A stretch of 64,000 nt of DNA from Ruminiclostridium papyrosolvens C7 (GTDB lineage: Bacteria; Bacillota; Clostridia; Acetivibrionales; DSM-1351), in NCBI RefSeq assembly GCF_000421965.1, contig NZ_ATAY01000094.1, positions 62,001 through 126,000 on the forward strand, written 5' to 3'. The notes under the pieces were generated by a model. It was not told the DNA's origin. It saw only the letters and a program-made list of their open reading frames with translations, and made no database searches. Shown piece after piece: positions 7,225-16,240 of this stretch. Every line of letters starts with the position of its first letter. Within the stretch, counting starts at the first letter, position 1. The position numbers and the translations under genes were made by a program.

Positions 7225-7376
7225 AGCTTTTTAACAGAACCGTCAATACCGGGATGACCGGGTATTATTATACTCTTTATATATCTTTCTTTTTTTCTTC
7301 TATATATATCTTATTTTCACTTTTAACGCTAAGAAATAAGAAAAAGTCGGTTTTCCCGGTCATGTTGGTCATATAA
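7225..7376. other. AT-rich spacer flanked by inverted CCCGGTCAT motifs; candidate replication origin
   Basis: Between the primase stop (7377) and the VRR-NUC start, ATGACCGGG at 7254-7262 and CCCGGTCAT at 7355-7363 are perfect inverted copies. A further GGTCAT follows at 7367-7372, and an imperfect palindrome (AATACC...GGTATT) surrounds the first copy. The 90 bases between are almost pure A/T. Short GC-rich sites flanking an AT-rich tract beside the primase gene are the usual look of a phage origin, but this is an inference. Confidence 0.4.
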
Positions 7377-9893
7377 TTAACAGTCCTGTCCCTTTCCTCC
7401 TTCACAATAAGTGATGCCTTTCCATGTTCTCCGCTTTGAAAGCCTGTCTCTTCCTCTTTTTATACTTTGATGGTTGCTTTCGATTTCCTTGTTGAAGTTG
7501 GCTTGTGACAATGGCAGCATCCCGGCATTGACGCAGTATTCCTTATACCTTGAAAACAAGTCATCCCTCACCATTTCGACCTTCTCGTCAAGTTCGCAGT
7601 ACTCATCCACAAAGGAAAGAGCACTGTTGCTTTCCACACGGTATCGTTGAAGTTCAGCCTTCGTCCTGTCGGTTTCACTGAATTCGTAGCTGTTGTTAAT
7701 CAGCCTTTTCAGTCCTTCTAAGGCCCACATTAATATACCGTCACGTTCTGCCGACAGCTTCTCACGAAGATTTGGGTCACGTTTGTTCTTTGGAACCGAG
7801 CTGTCAAAGCGTATTATAATAAGCCTTCTGTAAAATCCATCGCTGCGGTCACCATAGTTTTTGGGAATCTCATTACAGGAAAACAACAGCTTTGCATATG
7901 GCCTGAATGTAAATGGGTCCTTGTTTTTACGCTCCCCGGTGATATAGTCCTCTCCTGTAAGGGCCTTGAACATTCCGTTGTCGTCAATGTTCTTTGAGGG
8001 CAAATCAGCAAATATGTTAGCCAGCTTGCCAAACAACTCAGCCTTATTGAAACGATCACCCAGACTCTGCCAAGGTATGTTACTTACATTTTCGCTCCCC
8101 AACAGGATTTCCTGTGCTACCGACAACAACGTGGACTTTCCTGCATTTGGAGCACCTACAAATACAAAGGATTTTTGTGCCTTGTTCACTGGAATCAGAA
8201 GGTATCCGAATATTTCTTGCATTAGATTTATTTCCTCTTGATGCAGTATACTCTCAAGAAAAGCTATAAAATTTGGACATTTCGCATCTTCTCTGTAGGT
8301 TGCCATAATCTGAACTGTTGAATAGTACTTAGGGGTATGGGGCTTAAAGGCACCATCCAGTACGTTATACAAACCGTTCTGCACATTGATAATAAATGGG
8401 TTGCAGTTTATTTCCCTTACCGGCTTTCTGATGAGCATCTTCCATTGGCCCACTGTATCGTTTATTGCGGTCATACTGGCATACCGCGGTATCATAAATT
8501 CACGGACTTTTGCTAGAGCCCACAAATCCTCACTGCTACTATAAACACCATGTTCGTAGAAATAATAGCTTCCGGCTCCATAGAAGGCATCAACATTTTT
8601 TGCCATATGGTTTGCAAGAAGTCCTGATATAAGCCTGAGACCACCGTTTTCGGTTATTTCATACCATTCAGGCAGTTCAAGTTCCGCTGGCATGTGCTTT
8701 GTTTGGGCGTTGTCCAAATATTTTCTATAGATATCCTTATGGAGTGAAACTAGCGGCTTAACATCTGAGGCCTTCAGACCGAAGTGTCCTTTAACCTCGT
8801 AGTTGATAAAGGCTTCAGCTATTACGGAATCCACATTATACAAGTATTCTTTCACGAACTCCTGCGCCGCTTGAATATTCTCAACTGCATTTCTTTTCAC
8901 GTCCAGCTCAGATAAAAACACCCTGAGTTCTTCTATATTGAGGGGCTTGAAGCAAAGTGCTGCCGGAGACTTGCAGCTGCACCTTCCATCAGTAAGCTTT
9001 GGGCATTTGAATCCCTTGTCCGATATGGTTTTACAGGTAATTGGCTTAGTTCCGCTTTCTAGATAGTGATGTATTTTTTGCTGTGTTTCATTAGGGTTAT
9101 ATTTTGGATAGTTCTTAGATAGCTGGTGAATTACCTTGTCACCACCCTCAAATACAGTAAGATTTGTAATCATTGCATACCAGTCATGTTCCGAAAGAGA
9201 AGCTGAATTGTTATTGCAGTGCTGTATGAATTCGCACCTTCGTCCTACAAGTGTCAGTCCTTTTCGACTGCCAGATAGTGTATTGTTTTTACTAATCACC
9301 GTCTCGTTTTCTATTTGGGGCAGTACCGCTTCAAGCTCTGCCTGTGTATACCTGAGTTCAGGATTGAATTTGATACATTCCACCATGACAGGTTCGCCCT
9401 TACAATGATTAAAACCGGGAAGCCGCAGTACGCGGCTCTCGTTTATACAAGAACTATCTCCGCTAAAATGTGCCGCCAGACGTTTTTGCACTCTTCGGAA
9501 GGCTGAAACATCTGCATCTTTCATCAGCCAATATGTATGAAGAGACTTTTGGGTTTTGACTATAAATGAAGGCTCAATAGGAAATGCTTTAATCTGTGCC
9601 ATCTGCTCATCAAGACTCAAGCTGTCATTCTCCACAAACTGTGCATTGATTCTGGTAATGTCCCTGTCCTCATGCCCGCCATAGTTGACCACAAAGAATA
9701 TTCCTCGATTCTGCTGGTTGTGCTTCTTTAAGTTCTCAATCGATGAAGCTATTTTCCCCGCCTCATATTCAAGCTTAAGCCCTTTAAATGCAGTGCCTTT
9801 TTTATCTGAAAATATCCTTATGCATACTGTTTCACCGGAATCAAACATGGGCTTTACGAATTCCTCCAGCGGTATGTTCAGGGCTTTATGCAT
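7377..9893 (-). CDS. Phage primase/helicase (RepB-type primase + D5/P4-type SF3 helicase)
   Basis: The 838-residue protein joins an N-terminal archaeo-eukaryotic-type primase domain (residues about 30-190, with GIFFVVNYGG and SRVLRLPGFNHCKG) to a zinc-finger-like Cys region (KCPKLTDGRCSCKSPAALC, about residue 310). The C-terminal half holds a D5/P4-type superfamily 3 helicase: Walker A GAPNAGKST, Walker B FADLPSKN and sensor LLFSCNEIP. It would unwind the origin and prime phage DNA synthesis, working with the family A polymerase upstream. The start overlaps the stop of the DUF4406 gene by 8 bases. The length is normal and there is no frame interruption. Confidence 0.9.
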   Translation of the reverse strand: MHKALNIPLEEFVKPMFDSGETVCIRIFSDKKGTAFKGLKLEYEAGKIASSIENLKKHNQQNRGIFFVVNYGGHEDRDITRINAQFVENDSLSLDEQMAQIKAFPIEPSFIVKTQKSLHTYWLMKDADVSAFRRVQKRLAAHFSGDSSCINESRVLRLPGFNHCKGEPVMVECIKFNPELRYTQAELEAVLPQIENETVISKNNTLSGSRKGLTLVGRRCEFIQHCNNNSASLSEHDWYAMITNLTVFEGGDKVIHQLSKNYPKYNPNETQQKIHHYLESGTKPITCKTISDKGFKCPKLTDGRCSCKSPAALCFKPLNIEELRVFLSELDVKRNAVENIQAAQEFVKEYLYNVDSVIAEAFINYEVKGHFGLKASDVKPLVSLHKDIYRKYLDNAQTKHMPAELELPEWYEITENGGLRLISGLLANHMAKNVDAFYGAGSYYFYEHGVYSSSEDLWALAKVREFMIPRYASMTAINDTVGQWKMLIRKPVREINCNPFIINVQNGLYNVLDGAFKPHTPKYYSTVQIMATYREDAKCPNFIAFLESILHQEEINLMQEIFGYLLIPVNKAQKSFVFVGAPNAGKSTLLSVAQEILLGSENVSNIPWQSLGDRFNKAELFGKLANIFADLPSKNIDDNGMFKALTGEDYITGERKNKDPFTFRPYAKLLFSCNEIPKNYGDRSDGFYRRLIIIRFDSSVPKNKRDPNLREKLSAERDGILMWALEGLKRLINNSYEFSETDRTKAELQRYRVESNSALSFVDEYCELDEKVEMVRDDLFSRYKEYCVNAGMLPLSQANFNKEIESNHQSIKRGRDRLSKRRTWKGITYCEGGKGQDC

Positions 9894-10314
9894 TCTTTAA
9901 GACCTCCTCGCACCTGTCGCTAAAGTATCGTATTGTTATGTTCCGTTTGGCTGCTTTTTCAAGCTCAACAGCCATACCTTTTGAAACCCTGTTACCAAAG
10001 CACCACAGTTCCTCACATTTACTCATAAGAACAAGTCCCATAAATATTCCAAGGTTTCTCTGTTCCTTGTCATCATCATCCAGAAATTGCGGGAACAAAA
10101 GGTGTGGAGCTATAGGTATGGTATTTCTTGATACTGCAAAGCGTGAATAGCCTCTTGCCTTGTTTATGTTATATTCCGTATCACCTGCGAAGGGTGAGCA
10201 TATGTAAACCAATGGCTTGTACTTCTCTCGTTTGGCCTGTCTCTCTATTTCCAATAATGCTTCATATGGTGTGGGATCATAATATCCCTCGTGGTTATAT
10301 TTACTAATACTCAT
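9886..10314 (-). CDS. DUF4406/nucleoside deoxyribosyltransferase-like protein
   Basis: 142 residues. The core reads YICSPFAGDTEYNINKAR, then IAPHLLFPQFLDDDD and CEELWCFGNRVSKGMAVE. These match the DUF4406 family, which has the fold of nucleoside 2-deoxyribosyltransferases (the SPF nucleotide loop and a late E). Phage members occur in replication modules and may act on nucleotides or DNA bases, but no activity is proven for this subgroup. It is packed between the polymerase (3-base gap) and the primase (8-base overlap), so it is co-translated with the replication proteins. Confidence 0.78.
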   Translation of the reverse strand: MSISKYNHEGYYDPTPYEALLEIERQAKREKYKPLVYICSPFAGDTEYNINKARGYSRFAVSRNTIPIAPHLLFPQFLDDDDKEQRNLGIFMGLVLMSKCEELWCFGNRVSKGMAVELEKAAKRNITIRYFSDRCEEVLKNA

Positions 10315-10317
10315 ATA

Positions 10318-12243
10318 TTAAACCTCCAGTTCCTTCATATCTCCAAAATTTTCTCCAACTGCAGCCTCAGCCAATATTGGTACGTCGAAGCCTTCAAAAG
10401 GTACAATCTCCATGCACTCCTTAATAAACCGGGCAGCTTCTGTAACTTTTTCGTGGGGTACTTCAAATACAAGCTCGTCATGAATTTGAAGCAAAGGCTT
10501 TAACCATTCCCGTTCATAAAGCCCGGACAGAATTCGGACTATAGCAAGCTTTAAAATATCTGCTGCTGTACCCTGAATAGGGGTATTTAAAGCACACCGT
10601 TGTGCAAAGCTCTTCTTTCCCCAGTCATCGGAATTGATGTTGGGAAGGTATCTTCTCCGTCCAAGATATGTTTCTGTATATTTTTGAATAGCAGCTTTTT
10701 TCTTCACATCATCCTGCCATGTTGTCAGCATGGGATAACCTAACTTTAGGTTAGATATAATCTGCTCACATTCCGAAAGTGAGGTATCCAGTCCTGCCTT
10801 GAATTTAAGAGTTCTCTGAAGGCCCTTTGGAAACAGCCCAAAAAATGTACCGAAATTGCAGTTCTTTGCAATCGTCCTTCGTTCCTTATATTGCTCTGCA
10901 TTTTTATCAATAGCCTGCGGAAAAGGTATTTTATATATAACGCTGGTTGTCTGTCCGTGAATATCTCCACCTGTCCGGTAGGTTTCAAGCATTTTATTAT
11001 CCCTGCAGAAAAATGCACCCACACGAAGCTCTATCTGAGATAAGTCTAAAGACAACAGCACATTCCCCTTCGAAGCCTTTATAAAGCTACGAACACCCAC
11101 AGGGTCATTGTCCTTACGGGGGCAGTTCTGAAGATTTGGCTTTCTGCATGCAAACCTTCCGGTGTCTGTTCCAAGGGGAAAAAGGTCTGGATGTATCCTC
11201 CCGGTTTCACTGTTTATATAATCTAAGTATCCATCAATATATGTAGATTTCAGCTTTCCCCACTTCCGATACTCCTGTACAAGTTCAAACAGTTTAATAA
11301 GCTCTGGCCTGTTTTCCCTGCACCAGTCTGACAGCAGGATCATTGCTTCATCGTCTGCTGCCTCTTTGTATTTTGCTGTGGTCTTTAGCACCGGGAGCTG
11401 CAAGTCCTTGTATAGATAGTTCTTAAAAGCTGCCGTCCCTGCATTTTCACCCATGTCCACATCACCGATAAAGAAGGCTATTTCCTCCTTTATTTCTGCC
11501 AGCTTCTTCTCTGCTTCTTTTTGTTTTGAAAGCATTAACTCTCTATCCATCAGCAGGCCATTGTGCTTCATAATCCCCACATACACAGCTGTAGGTGACT
11601 CCAGCTTTTCAACTATATACCGATGTTTTGGAAGAAAGCGGTCAAACCACTTATTGAAGGTGTGGTATAGCCGTAGTGCAAAATCCGAATCGGCACAGGC
11701 ATAGTGTATTGTTTCAAACTCCTGAGGATCAAGTTCGTCAAAATGTTTGCCACTTGTCACTTCCTCGAATCTTGGGAGTTCTATACCGTACAACTCTGCG
11801 ACCAATGTTTTCAGGCCACTGTCAGAAAGGTTTCTGAACTCGGTATTGCTTTTGAGTGTTAACTGGCTTGCTTCCATGGTGTCATAGCAGGGAGACTTCA
11901 CTATTATTCCAAGATGATAGAGGAACATGGCTTCAAAGTTCAGGTTGTGTGCAATCTTGATAATATCTCGGTTTTCAAACAGCCCGGTCTTCAAGTAGTC
12001 AAATACTTTTTTAGGGTTCTCAATATTTTTCCCTGTTCTGTGTCTCAACGGTATGTAAATTCCGCTACTTTCTTCTACGGACAAGCTGATTCCTGTAATA
12101 ACTGCTTTGTACGGGTCAAGTGCCACTTTGTCACAGTCTCTGAATCTATCGGTTGGAGAGGTTTCAAAGTCAAAAGCTATTAATTGTTTGTTATTTATGT
12201 ACTCCTGTATTTCTTTTATATCTAATACGCACTTGTAATCCAT
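10318..12243 (-). CDS. Phage DNA polymerase, family A (3'-5' exonuclease + polymerase)
   Basis: The 641-residue protein has no 5' nuclease domain. The N-terminus carries the DnaQ-like proofreading exonuclease (LIAFDFETSP with the DxE pair, HNLNFEAMFL, and a late YACADSDFALRL). The C-terminus holds palm motif A (LSLDLSQIELRV), finger motif B (RRTIAKNCNFGTFFGL) and motif C (QIHDELVFE). All metal-binding Asp/Glu residues are present, so it should be active. It replicates the phage genome together with the primase/helicase. The ATG at 12243 directly follows a strong hairpin at 12265-12315, which might control its translation. Confidence 0.95.
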   Translation of the reverse strand: MDYKCVLDIKEIQEYINNKQLIAFDFETSPTDRFRDCDKVALDPYKAVITGISLSVEESSGIYIPLRHRTGKNIENPKKVFDYLKTGLFENRDIIKIAHNLNFEAMFLYHLGIIVKSPCYDTMEASQLTLKSNTEFRNLSDSGLKTLVAELYGIELPRFEEVTSGKHFDELDPQEFETIHYACADSDFALRLYHTFNKWFDRFLPKHRYIVEKLESPTAVYVGIMKHNGLLMDRELMLSKQKEAEKKLAEIKEEIAFFIGDVDMGENAGTAAFKNYLYKDLQLPVLKTTAKYKEAADDEAMILLSDWCRENRPELIKLFELVQEYRKWGKLKSTYIDGYLDYINSETGRIHPDLFPLGTDTGRFACRKPNLQNCPRKDNDPVGVRSFIKASKGNVLLSLDLSQIELRVGAFFCRDNKMLETYRTGGDIHGQTTSVIYKIPFPQAIDKNAEQYKERRTIAKNCNFGTFFGLFPKGLQRTLKFKAGLDTSLSECEQIISNLKLGYPMLTTWQDDVKKKAAIQKYTETYLGRRRYLPNINSDDWGKKSFAQRCALNTPIQGTAADILKLAIVRILSGLYEREWLKPLLQIHDELVFEVPHEKVTEAARFIKECMEIVPFEGFDVPILAEAAVGENFGDMKELEV

Positions 12244-12264
12244 ATCTTAGTATTAACCCTTTCT

Positions 12265-12315
12265 GCTCTCATAGTGGGAAAGGTGTTTATTCCACCATTT
12301 CTCCACTGTGAGAGC
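12265..12315. promoter_or_regulatory. Long near-perfect hairpin upstream of the DNA polymerase gene
   Basis: GCTCTCAtAGTGG (12265-12277) pairs with CCACTgTGAGAGC (12303-12315), and the inner arms GAAAGGTG and CACCaTTTC extend the stem to about 20 bp with few mismatches around a 7-base loop. It sits in the 78-base gap between the Cys-cluster protein gene and polA. There is no U-run, so it may be an mRNA stability or translational control element, or a single-strand initiation structure. Confidence 0.55.
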
Positions 12316-12321
12316 AATCTG

Positions 12322-13086
12322 CTACCTGAGTGGTTCTATTACCTCGCCTGTTTCCAAGTCAATTGAATCAACATTTGTTGTAACTCCATCCTCTGAACCT
12401 AAATCCATATCATAACCAACATTTTTACTGTAGGCTTTAATCTGCTCGGATAATGTGCTTATCAGGGAAAATTCCTCTGTGGTCAGTTGTCTATCGACCG
12501 TGAACTGTGCCTGGGAATATGCAATTCCGCCGCTGTTTACCGCCTTTTTCAGAGAGAATTTTGTTACCACACAGTTTGACTTTCTTCCCTTTGACAAAAG
12601 ACGTTTGATATACTTGGTGAATTCCTTTAGTGAGCCGGTAGGAAGTGAAAGTAGCACGGGGAATATTTCACCCTCCCTCAGGACATAAATCCTTCGCCTG
12701 TTCTTGCAAGCCTTAGAACCGTTTTCACCACTACCAAACTGGTTGTATGGGCATTTGGCACAGTTTCCTCCTGGGTTGCCCTCACCGAATATTCCGTCAA
12801 AGCTTCCGCAGTCCGGTGGCTGATTGCCTCCTGAATATTTGCTTTGATAGTATGCATGAAGTGGGTGATGATATAGAATTACAGCACTGAACTCTTTAAC
12901 TGAATCCGGCTCGTTGGGATCATCTCCCGGAACCTCGAATACTGTTGAACCCGCACTTGGTATTTTAATTCTTTCAAAACCACCATCAAGGCCCTCAAGC
13001 TCCTCAGCCATTGCTCCGGTCATATTAAATTCTGCTAAATTTGCAAATCCTCTATTTGAAATTTCTAACTCAGTATTTTTATTCAT
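12322..13086 (-). CDS. Conserved phage replication-module protein with Cys cluster
   Basis: 254 residues, start ATG 13086 after GGAGG. The central part has CAKCPYNQFGSG and KACKNRRRIYVLREGE, a Cys4-type putative zinc site. FPVLLSLPTGSLKEFTKYIK and VVTKFSLKKAVN follow, typical of an uncharacterised family found upstream of phage DNA polymerases. The beta-rich middle and acidic tail are reminiscent of single-stranded DNA-binding proteins, and no other SSB candidate is seen in the module. That role is inference; no catalytic motif is visible. Confidence 0.6.
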   Translation of the reverse strand: MNKNTELEISNRGFANLAEFNMTGAMAEELEGLDGGFERIKIPSAGSTVFEVPGDDPNEPDSVKEFSAVILYHHPLHAYYQSKYSGGNQPPDCGSFDGIFGEGNPGGNCAKCPYNQFGSGENGSKACKNRRRIYVLREGEIFPVLLSLPTGSLKEFTKYIKRLLSKGRKSNCVVTKFSLKKAVNSGGIAYSQAQFTVDRQLTTEEFSLISTLSEQIKAYSKNVGYDMDLGSEDGVTTNVDSIDLETGEVIEPLR

Positions 13087-13270
13087 AGTAAATCCTCCGA
13101 TTATTGTTTTGTTATTCCAATTTATGTGAAAGCAATAGCTGCCTAATTTCCTTATTCAATGTTCTTCTGCTTAATATCTTGTCTTAAATCTTTGCAATCT
13201 GCTTACTTGTCATTTCTCTTTTTTCAACATTCCTATATTCGTTATTCCTAATTCTTCGTATCAAAAAAGA

Positions 13271-13699
13271 CTATTTCGCCGTCTTCCTGACCCCGACCGA
13301 GGTCTTTTCAAAGACTTTAACCAGTCCCTCAAGCCAATCGGGTAATAAATCCTCATTTTCTGATGTCTGCTCCTTCACAAATGCTGAAAGAGAATTTGCA
13401 TTTACGGTTTCATAAACCAGATCACCAAAGCCTTTTTCTTTAAGTACCTCATAAAGTTCTGTTTTCTTTTCAGAAAGTGCCGAAGCCCTTGTTGTGGTGG
13501 TAAGAAAAAACATTGTTCCGCTTCTTGTAAAATTTTGTGTTTCACTTTCTGCCATCAATTCTGACAGGGCATAATCGGTGTTATCAATTTCTGTATTAAT
13601 GTCCTTTACTTGCCGCTCAGCTTGCTTTTTAGCTTCTTTAAGTTCTCTTAACCTGTCCGCCAATTTGAACATCTTATCTTCTATCGCTTTCACCTCCAT
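13271..13699 (-). CDS. Conserved phage replication-module coiled-coil protein
   Basis: About 142 residues. The N-terminal half is a coiled coil (KMFKLADRLRELKEAKKQ, then VKDINTEIDNT). The second half has FTRSGTMFFLTTTTRAS and a conserved GFGDLVYETVNANSLSAF block ending PDWLEGLVKVFEKT. I know the pattern as a recurrent neighbour of SNF2 helicases in siphophages, with no settled function. The start is uncertain: ATG 13699 overlaps the helicase 3' end, but the GGAGGTG in the overlap would suit a site further in, so a later ATG (IEDKMFK) cannot be excluded. Confidence 0.55.
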   Translation of the reverse strand: MEVKAIEDKMFKLADRLRELKEAKKQAERQVKDINTEIDNTDYALSELMAESETQNFTRSGTMFFLTTTTRASALSEKKTELYEVLKEKGFGDLVYETVNANSLSAFVKEQTSENEDLLPDWLEGLVKVFEKTSVGVRKTAK

Positions 13700-15220
13700 A
13701 AACAAACGGGTTGTCTCCCCTTATGTATTCATCAACCAAAATTCTGGCCAGATCTGCCTTGCTTCTTAGTGCTTTTAGTACCTTTTCATCAACAGTTCCT
13801 CTGGCAACCAGATATATGTATGTACAGTTCTCTTTCTGCCCGACTCTGTGTATCCGGGCTTTTGTTTGCTCAAAGTTACTCATGGAGTAGTCCATTGAAT
13901 AGAAAACCATGGTACTCGCCGCTGTAAGTGTTATTCCAAGTCCTGCCGTTGCTATCTGTCCTATGAAGACTTTAACCTCGGGGGTGTTCTGAAACTGTGA
14001 AACCTGAATTTCTCTATCCTTTACACCGCCCATTATGAGGGAATATTCAAGTTTCTTCTTTTGTAAAAGCTTTTCAATTGCTTTTATCTCTGCCACAAAC
14101 CTTGCAATTACTACAATCTTTTTGTCTTGATTAATTGCCTCTTCAATAACGTCTGATAGTGCCTCCAGCTTTGCTGTGCTAACATTAGTTACGGTACTTC
14201 TGTCATTGCCGATAAATCCCCCTGTCAATTGGGATAACCGTAGCAGCCGTGTCAGGACATTTGTAACTGTTACTTCGCCCTTTGACAGTTCCGCATAGCT
14301 GTCTTTTACTAATGACCTATATATTTTTTCTGCAGATGCCTCAAGCTTAATATGCCGTACTATGTCTGTTGTCTCAGGCAAATCAAGACACTCTGCCTTT
14401 GTTATTCTGAAAGCAATTGAGTGGAGTCGGTCCATTAACTCCTGCTCCATTGATTTTTTAAGAACCGGGGTATGATTGCCATAACCCATCATGTCAAAAT
14501 ATCTGCTTCTAAAGGCATAAAAGCTCTCTCCGAAAATCCCAGGATTAATAAATTTGTATTGGCTGAAAATATCAATGGCTTTGTTTGTTATGACTGTTCC
14601 GGTAAGGAGCATTCTGTACCGAGCCTTTGCACCAAGTTTATGCAGTGCTTTTGACTGCCTGGTGCTGTGTGTTTTTATCTTGTGCCCTTCGTCTGCTATG
14701 ATTATGTCTGCATCAAATTTTAATAGTCCTGTCTCCATCCGCCATGCAGATTCATAATTAATAATGACTATCTGAAGAGCCTCTCCTTTCATGTGTTCAA
14801 GCGCATCCTGTTTCTTATTCATTGTCCCTTCAAGAATGACAGCGTTATATGGGAATGCTGCGAATTTTTGAAGTTCTTCCTGCCACACGTTGACAATGGA
14901 TAAAGGTACCACAATCAGTGCCCTTTTAATTTTCCTTGCCATGTACATTGCACCAAGTACTGCTATTGTTGTAAGGGTTTTTCCTGTGCGGAGTTAACCC
15001 ATTTCCATTAGTAAGGAAACTCCTCTGCTTCTGGAAATGTTCATCGACACCACCTCCCATCCATTAGTGCATATTCCTTGTTGAATTCATCTTCTACAAG
15101 ACCAAACATCACACATACAAAATTAAATGCATTTATCTGGTGTTGATAAGGTGTTGCCTTAATCGGCATTGGAAGAAGACAGTATCCGTTTTCATGTGTT
15201 TTTCTTTCATTGAGATCCAA
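13674..15220 (-). pseudogene. SNF2-type DNA helicase, interrupted in the Walker A region
   Basis: The intact C-terminal part (424 residues from ATG 14948) has SNF2 helicase motifs: ALIVVPLSIV (Ia), DADIIIADEGHKIK (DEGH, II), MLLTGTVITN (III), ATAGLGITLTAAS (V) and KARIHRVGQ (VI). Motif I is broken. Upstream in the same frame the sequence reads LLMEMG, then TAA (14996-14994), then LRTGKTL. Normal homologues read MEMGxGKT, so a 9-base insertion carrying a stop is likely. A further frameshift near 15040-15060 separates the N-terminal piece, which begins at TTG 15220 after GAGGTG and includes PIKATPYQHQINAFNF. Either the gene is dead or the assembly has errors here. Confidence 0.75.
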
Positions 15221-15254
15221 GTCACTTCACCTCATTTTTTGTCACCCATAGGTG

Positions 15255-15461
15255 TCAGTCTTGGTAAAAAAATAGCTTGTCCATTGGTTCCTCGGGAAAC
15301 GCCTTGATAATTCCACCAATTAGCTTGCTCCCTCCTTTACGTTCTCCATGTATAAACCTGCTTATTTCAGTTCTTGAAACGCCTGTCTTCCTTGCTAATT
15401 CAGCATCATGCCAACCCTTTTTCCTTGCAAGAGAAATAATATATTCCTTGTTAGGTCTCAT
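15255..15461 (-). CDS. Cro-like XRE-family regulator
   Basis: 68 residues forming a single lambda-repressor-like HTH: ISLARKKGWHDAELARKTGV followed by SRTEISRFIHGERKGG. The start ATG 15461 follows AGGAGGTG. It is the first gene of the leftward early operon and is transcribed away from the CI-like repressor gene across a 230-bp spacer, the standard layout of a Firmicutes lysogeny switch. It probably represses the CI promoter or helps early gene expression. It ends 35 bases before the helicase start. Confidence 0.85.
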   Translation of the reverse strand: MRPNKEYIISLARKKGWHDAELARKTGVSRTEISRFIHGERKGGSKLIGGIIKAFPEEPMDKLFFYQD

Positions 15462-15692
15462 ACTTTTTCACCTCCTCTTAGGGAACATATGTTCGTTTCT
15501 TTAGCGTTACGTTTATTCTATCAGTTATGTAACCTAGCGTCAAGATACTATAAAAATTTTATTGTAATATTGCTTTTCGGTAACAACTTTTATATAATAT
15601 ATGAAGGTAGTGGAAACACTATATTTAATCAATACCTGCCAATACCTATAAAACATAGGTGTTAACGTACTTAGGGACAACTGGAGGTTATT
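15462..15692. promoter_or_regulatory. Divergent lysogeny-control region with repressor promoter and operators
   Basis: A plus-strand promoter TTGCTT (15570-15575), 17-bp spacer, TATAAT (15593-15598) can drive the repressor gene. GGTAACAACT lies inside the spacer (15579-15588), and the same decamer recurs at 16139-16148 ahead of the ImmA-type gene. The palindrome ACCTAT-AAAAC-ATAGGT lies at 15644-15660 just before the repressor ribosome site. GTTAC/GTAAC half-sites also occur around 15500-15535. These are good operator candidates. Confidence 0.55.
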
Positions 15693-16129
15693 ATGACTGA
15701 GTTTGAAAAAACAGAACTCGGAAAATTTATTGAGATGATCCGGACTGAAAGGGATCTGTCACAAAGGCAGCTTGCAGAGTTAGCGGGAATCAGCAACACT
15801 GAAATCTGGAGGCTTGAAACCGGAGAAAGAAGACGTCCTTCCCCGGATGTTCTAAAGGCAATTGCCCCCCATCTCGGAGTCAGATATGAAGATCTGATGA
15901 TTAAGGCCGGATACATGGAGGAAACCTGGAACATAAGCATTTTACCGAAATGATTTTCAGGGACGATATAGGCAACGTTGTTGATATAAGCAAAAGAGCA
16001 AAAGAGATGTACAAGCTAGACAGTGACTGGGCAAACATAGCCTACAGGATTTCAAAAGAGCTCCTCCCTGAGGATATCGCAGCAATAAAAGCCGTTGCCA
16101 ATTCACTTCTAAACAAGAACAAAAAATAG
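15693..16129 (+). pseudogene. CI-like XRE repressor, frameshifted
   Basis: The N-terminal 86-residue frame has a clear HTH (TERDLSQRQLAELAGI followed by SNTEIWRLETGERRRPS) and ends at 15953. In the +2 frame the sequence continues as a protein with FTEMIFRDDIGNVVDISKRA and DSDWANIAYRISKELLPED to a TAG at 16129, which is the usual C-terminal part of such phage repressors. Adding one A to the AAA at 15922-15924 would restore a continuous frame of about 145 residues (GYMEEN...). So the repressor is either truncated by a one-base deletion or the base was lost in sequencing. If real, lysogenic control would be impaired and the prophage possibly locked or dead. Confidence 0.75.
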
Positions 16130-16240
16130 TCTCTAAAGGGTAACAACTATTGGTTCGTTAAAATAGGACTTTACCTAATAGGGATTTTTTTGTATAATTA
16201 TATCGAACTGGTGTTCTCTTTAATCATGGAGGATTTATAT

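Noticed and set aside
15255-15953. Cro/CI pair as a toxin-antitoxin module
   Set aside because: The divergent layout, downstream replication operon and ImmA-type protease fit a lysogeny switch better.
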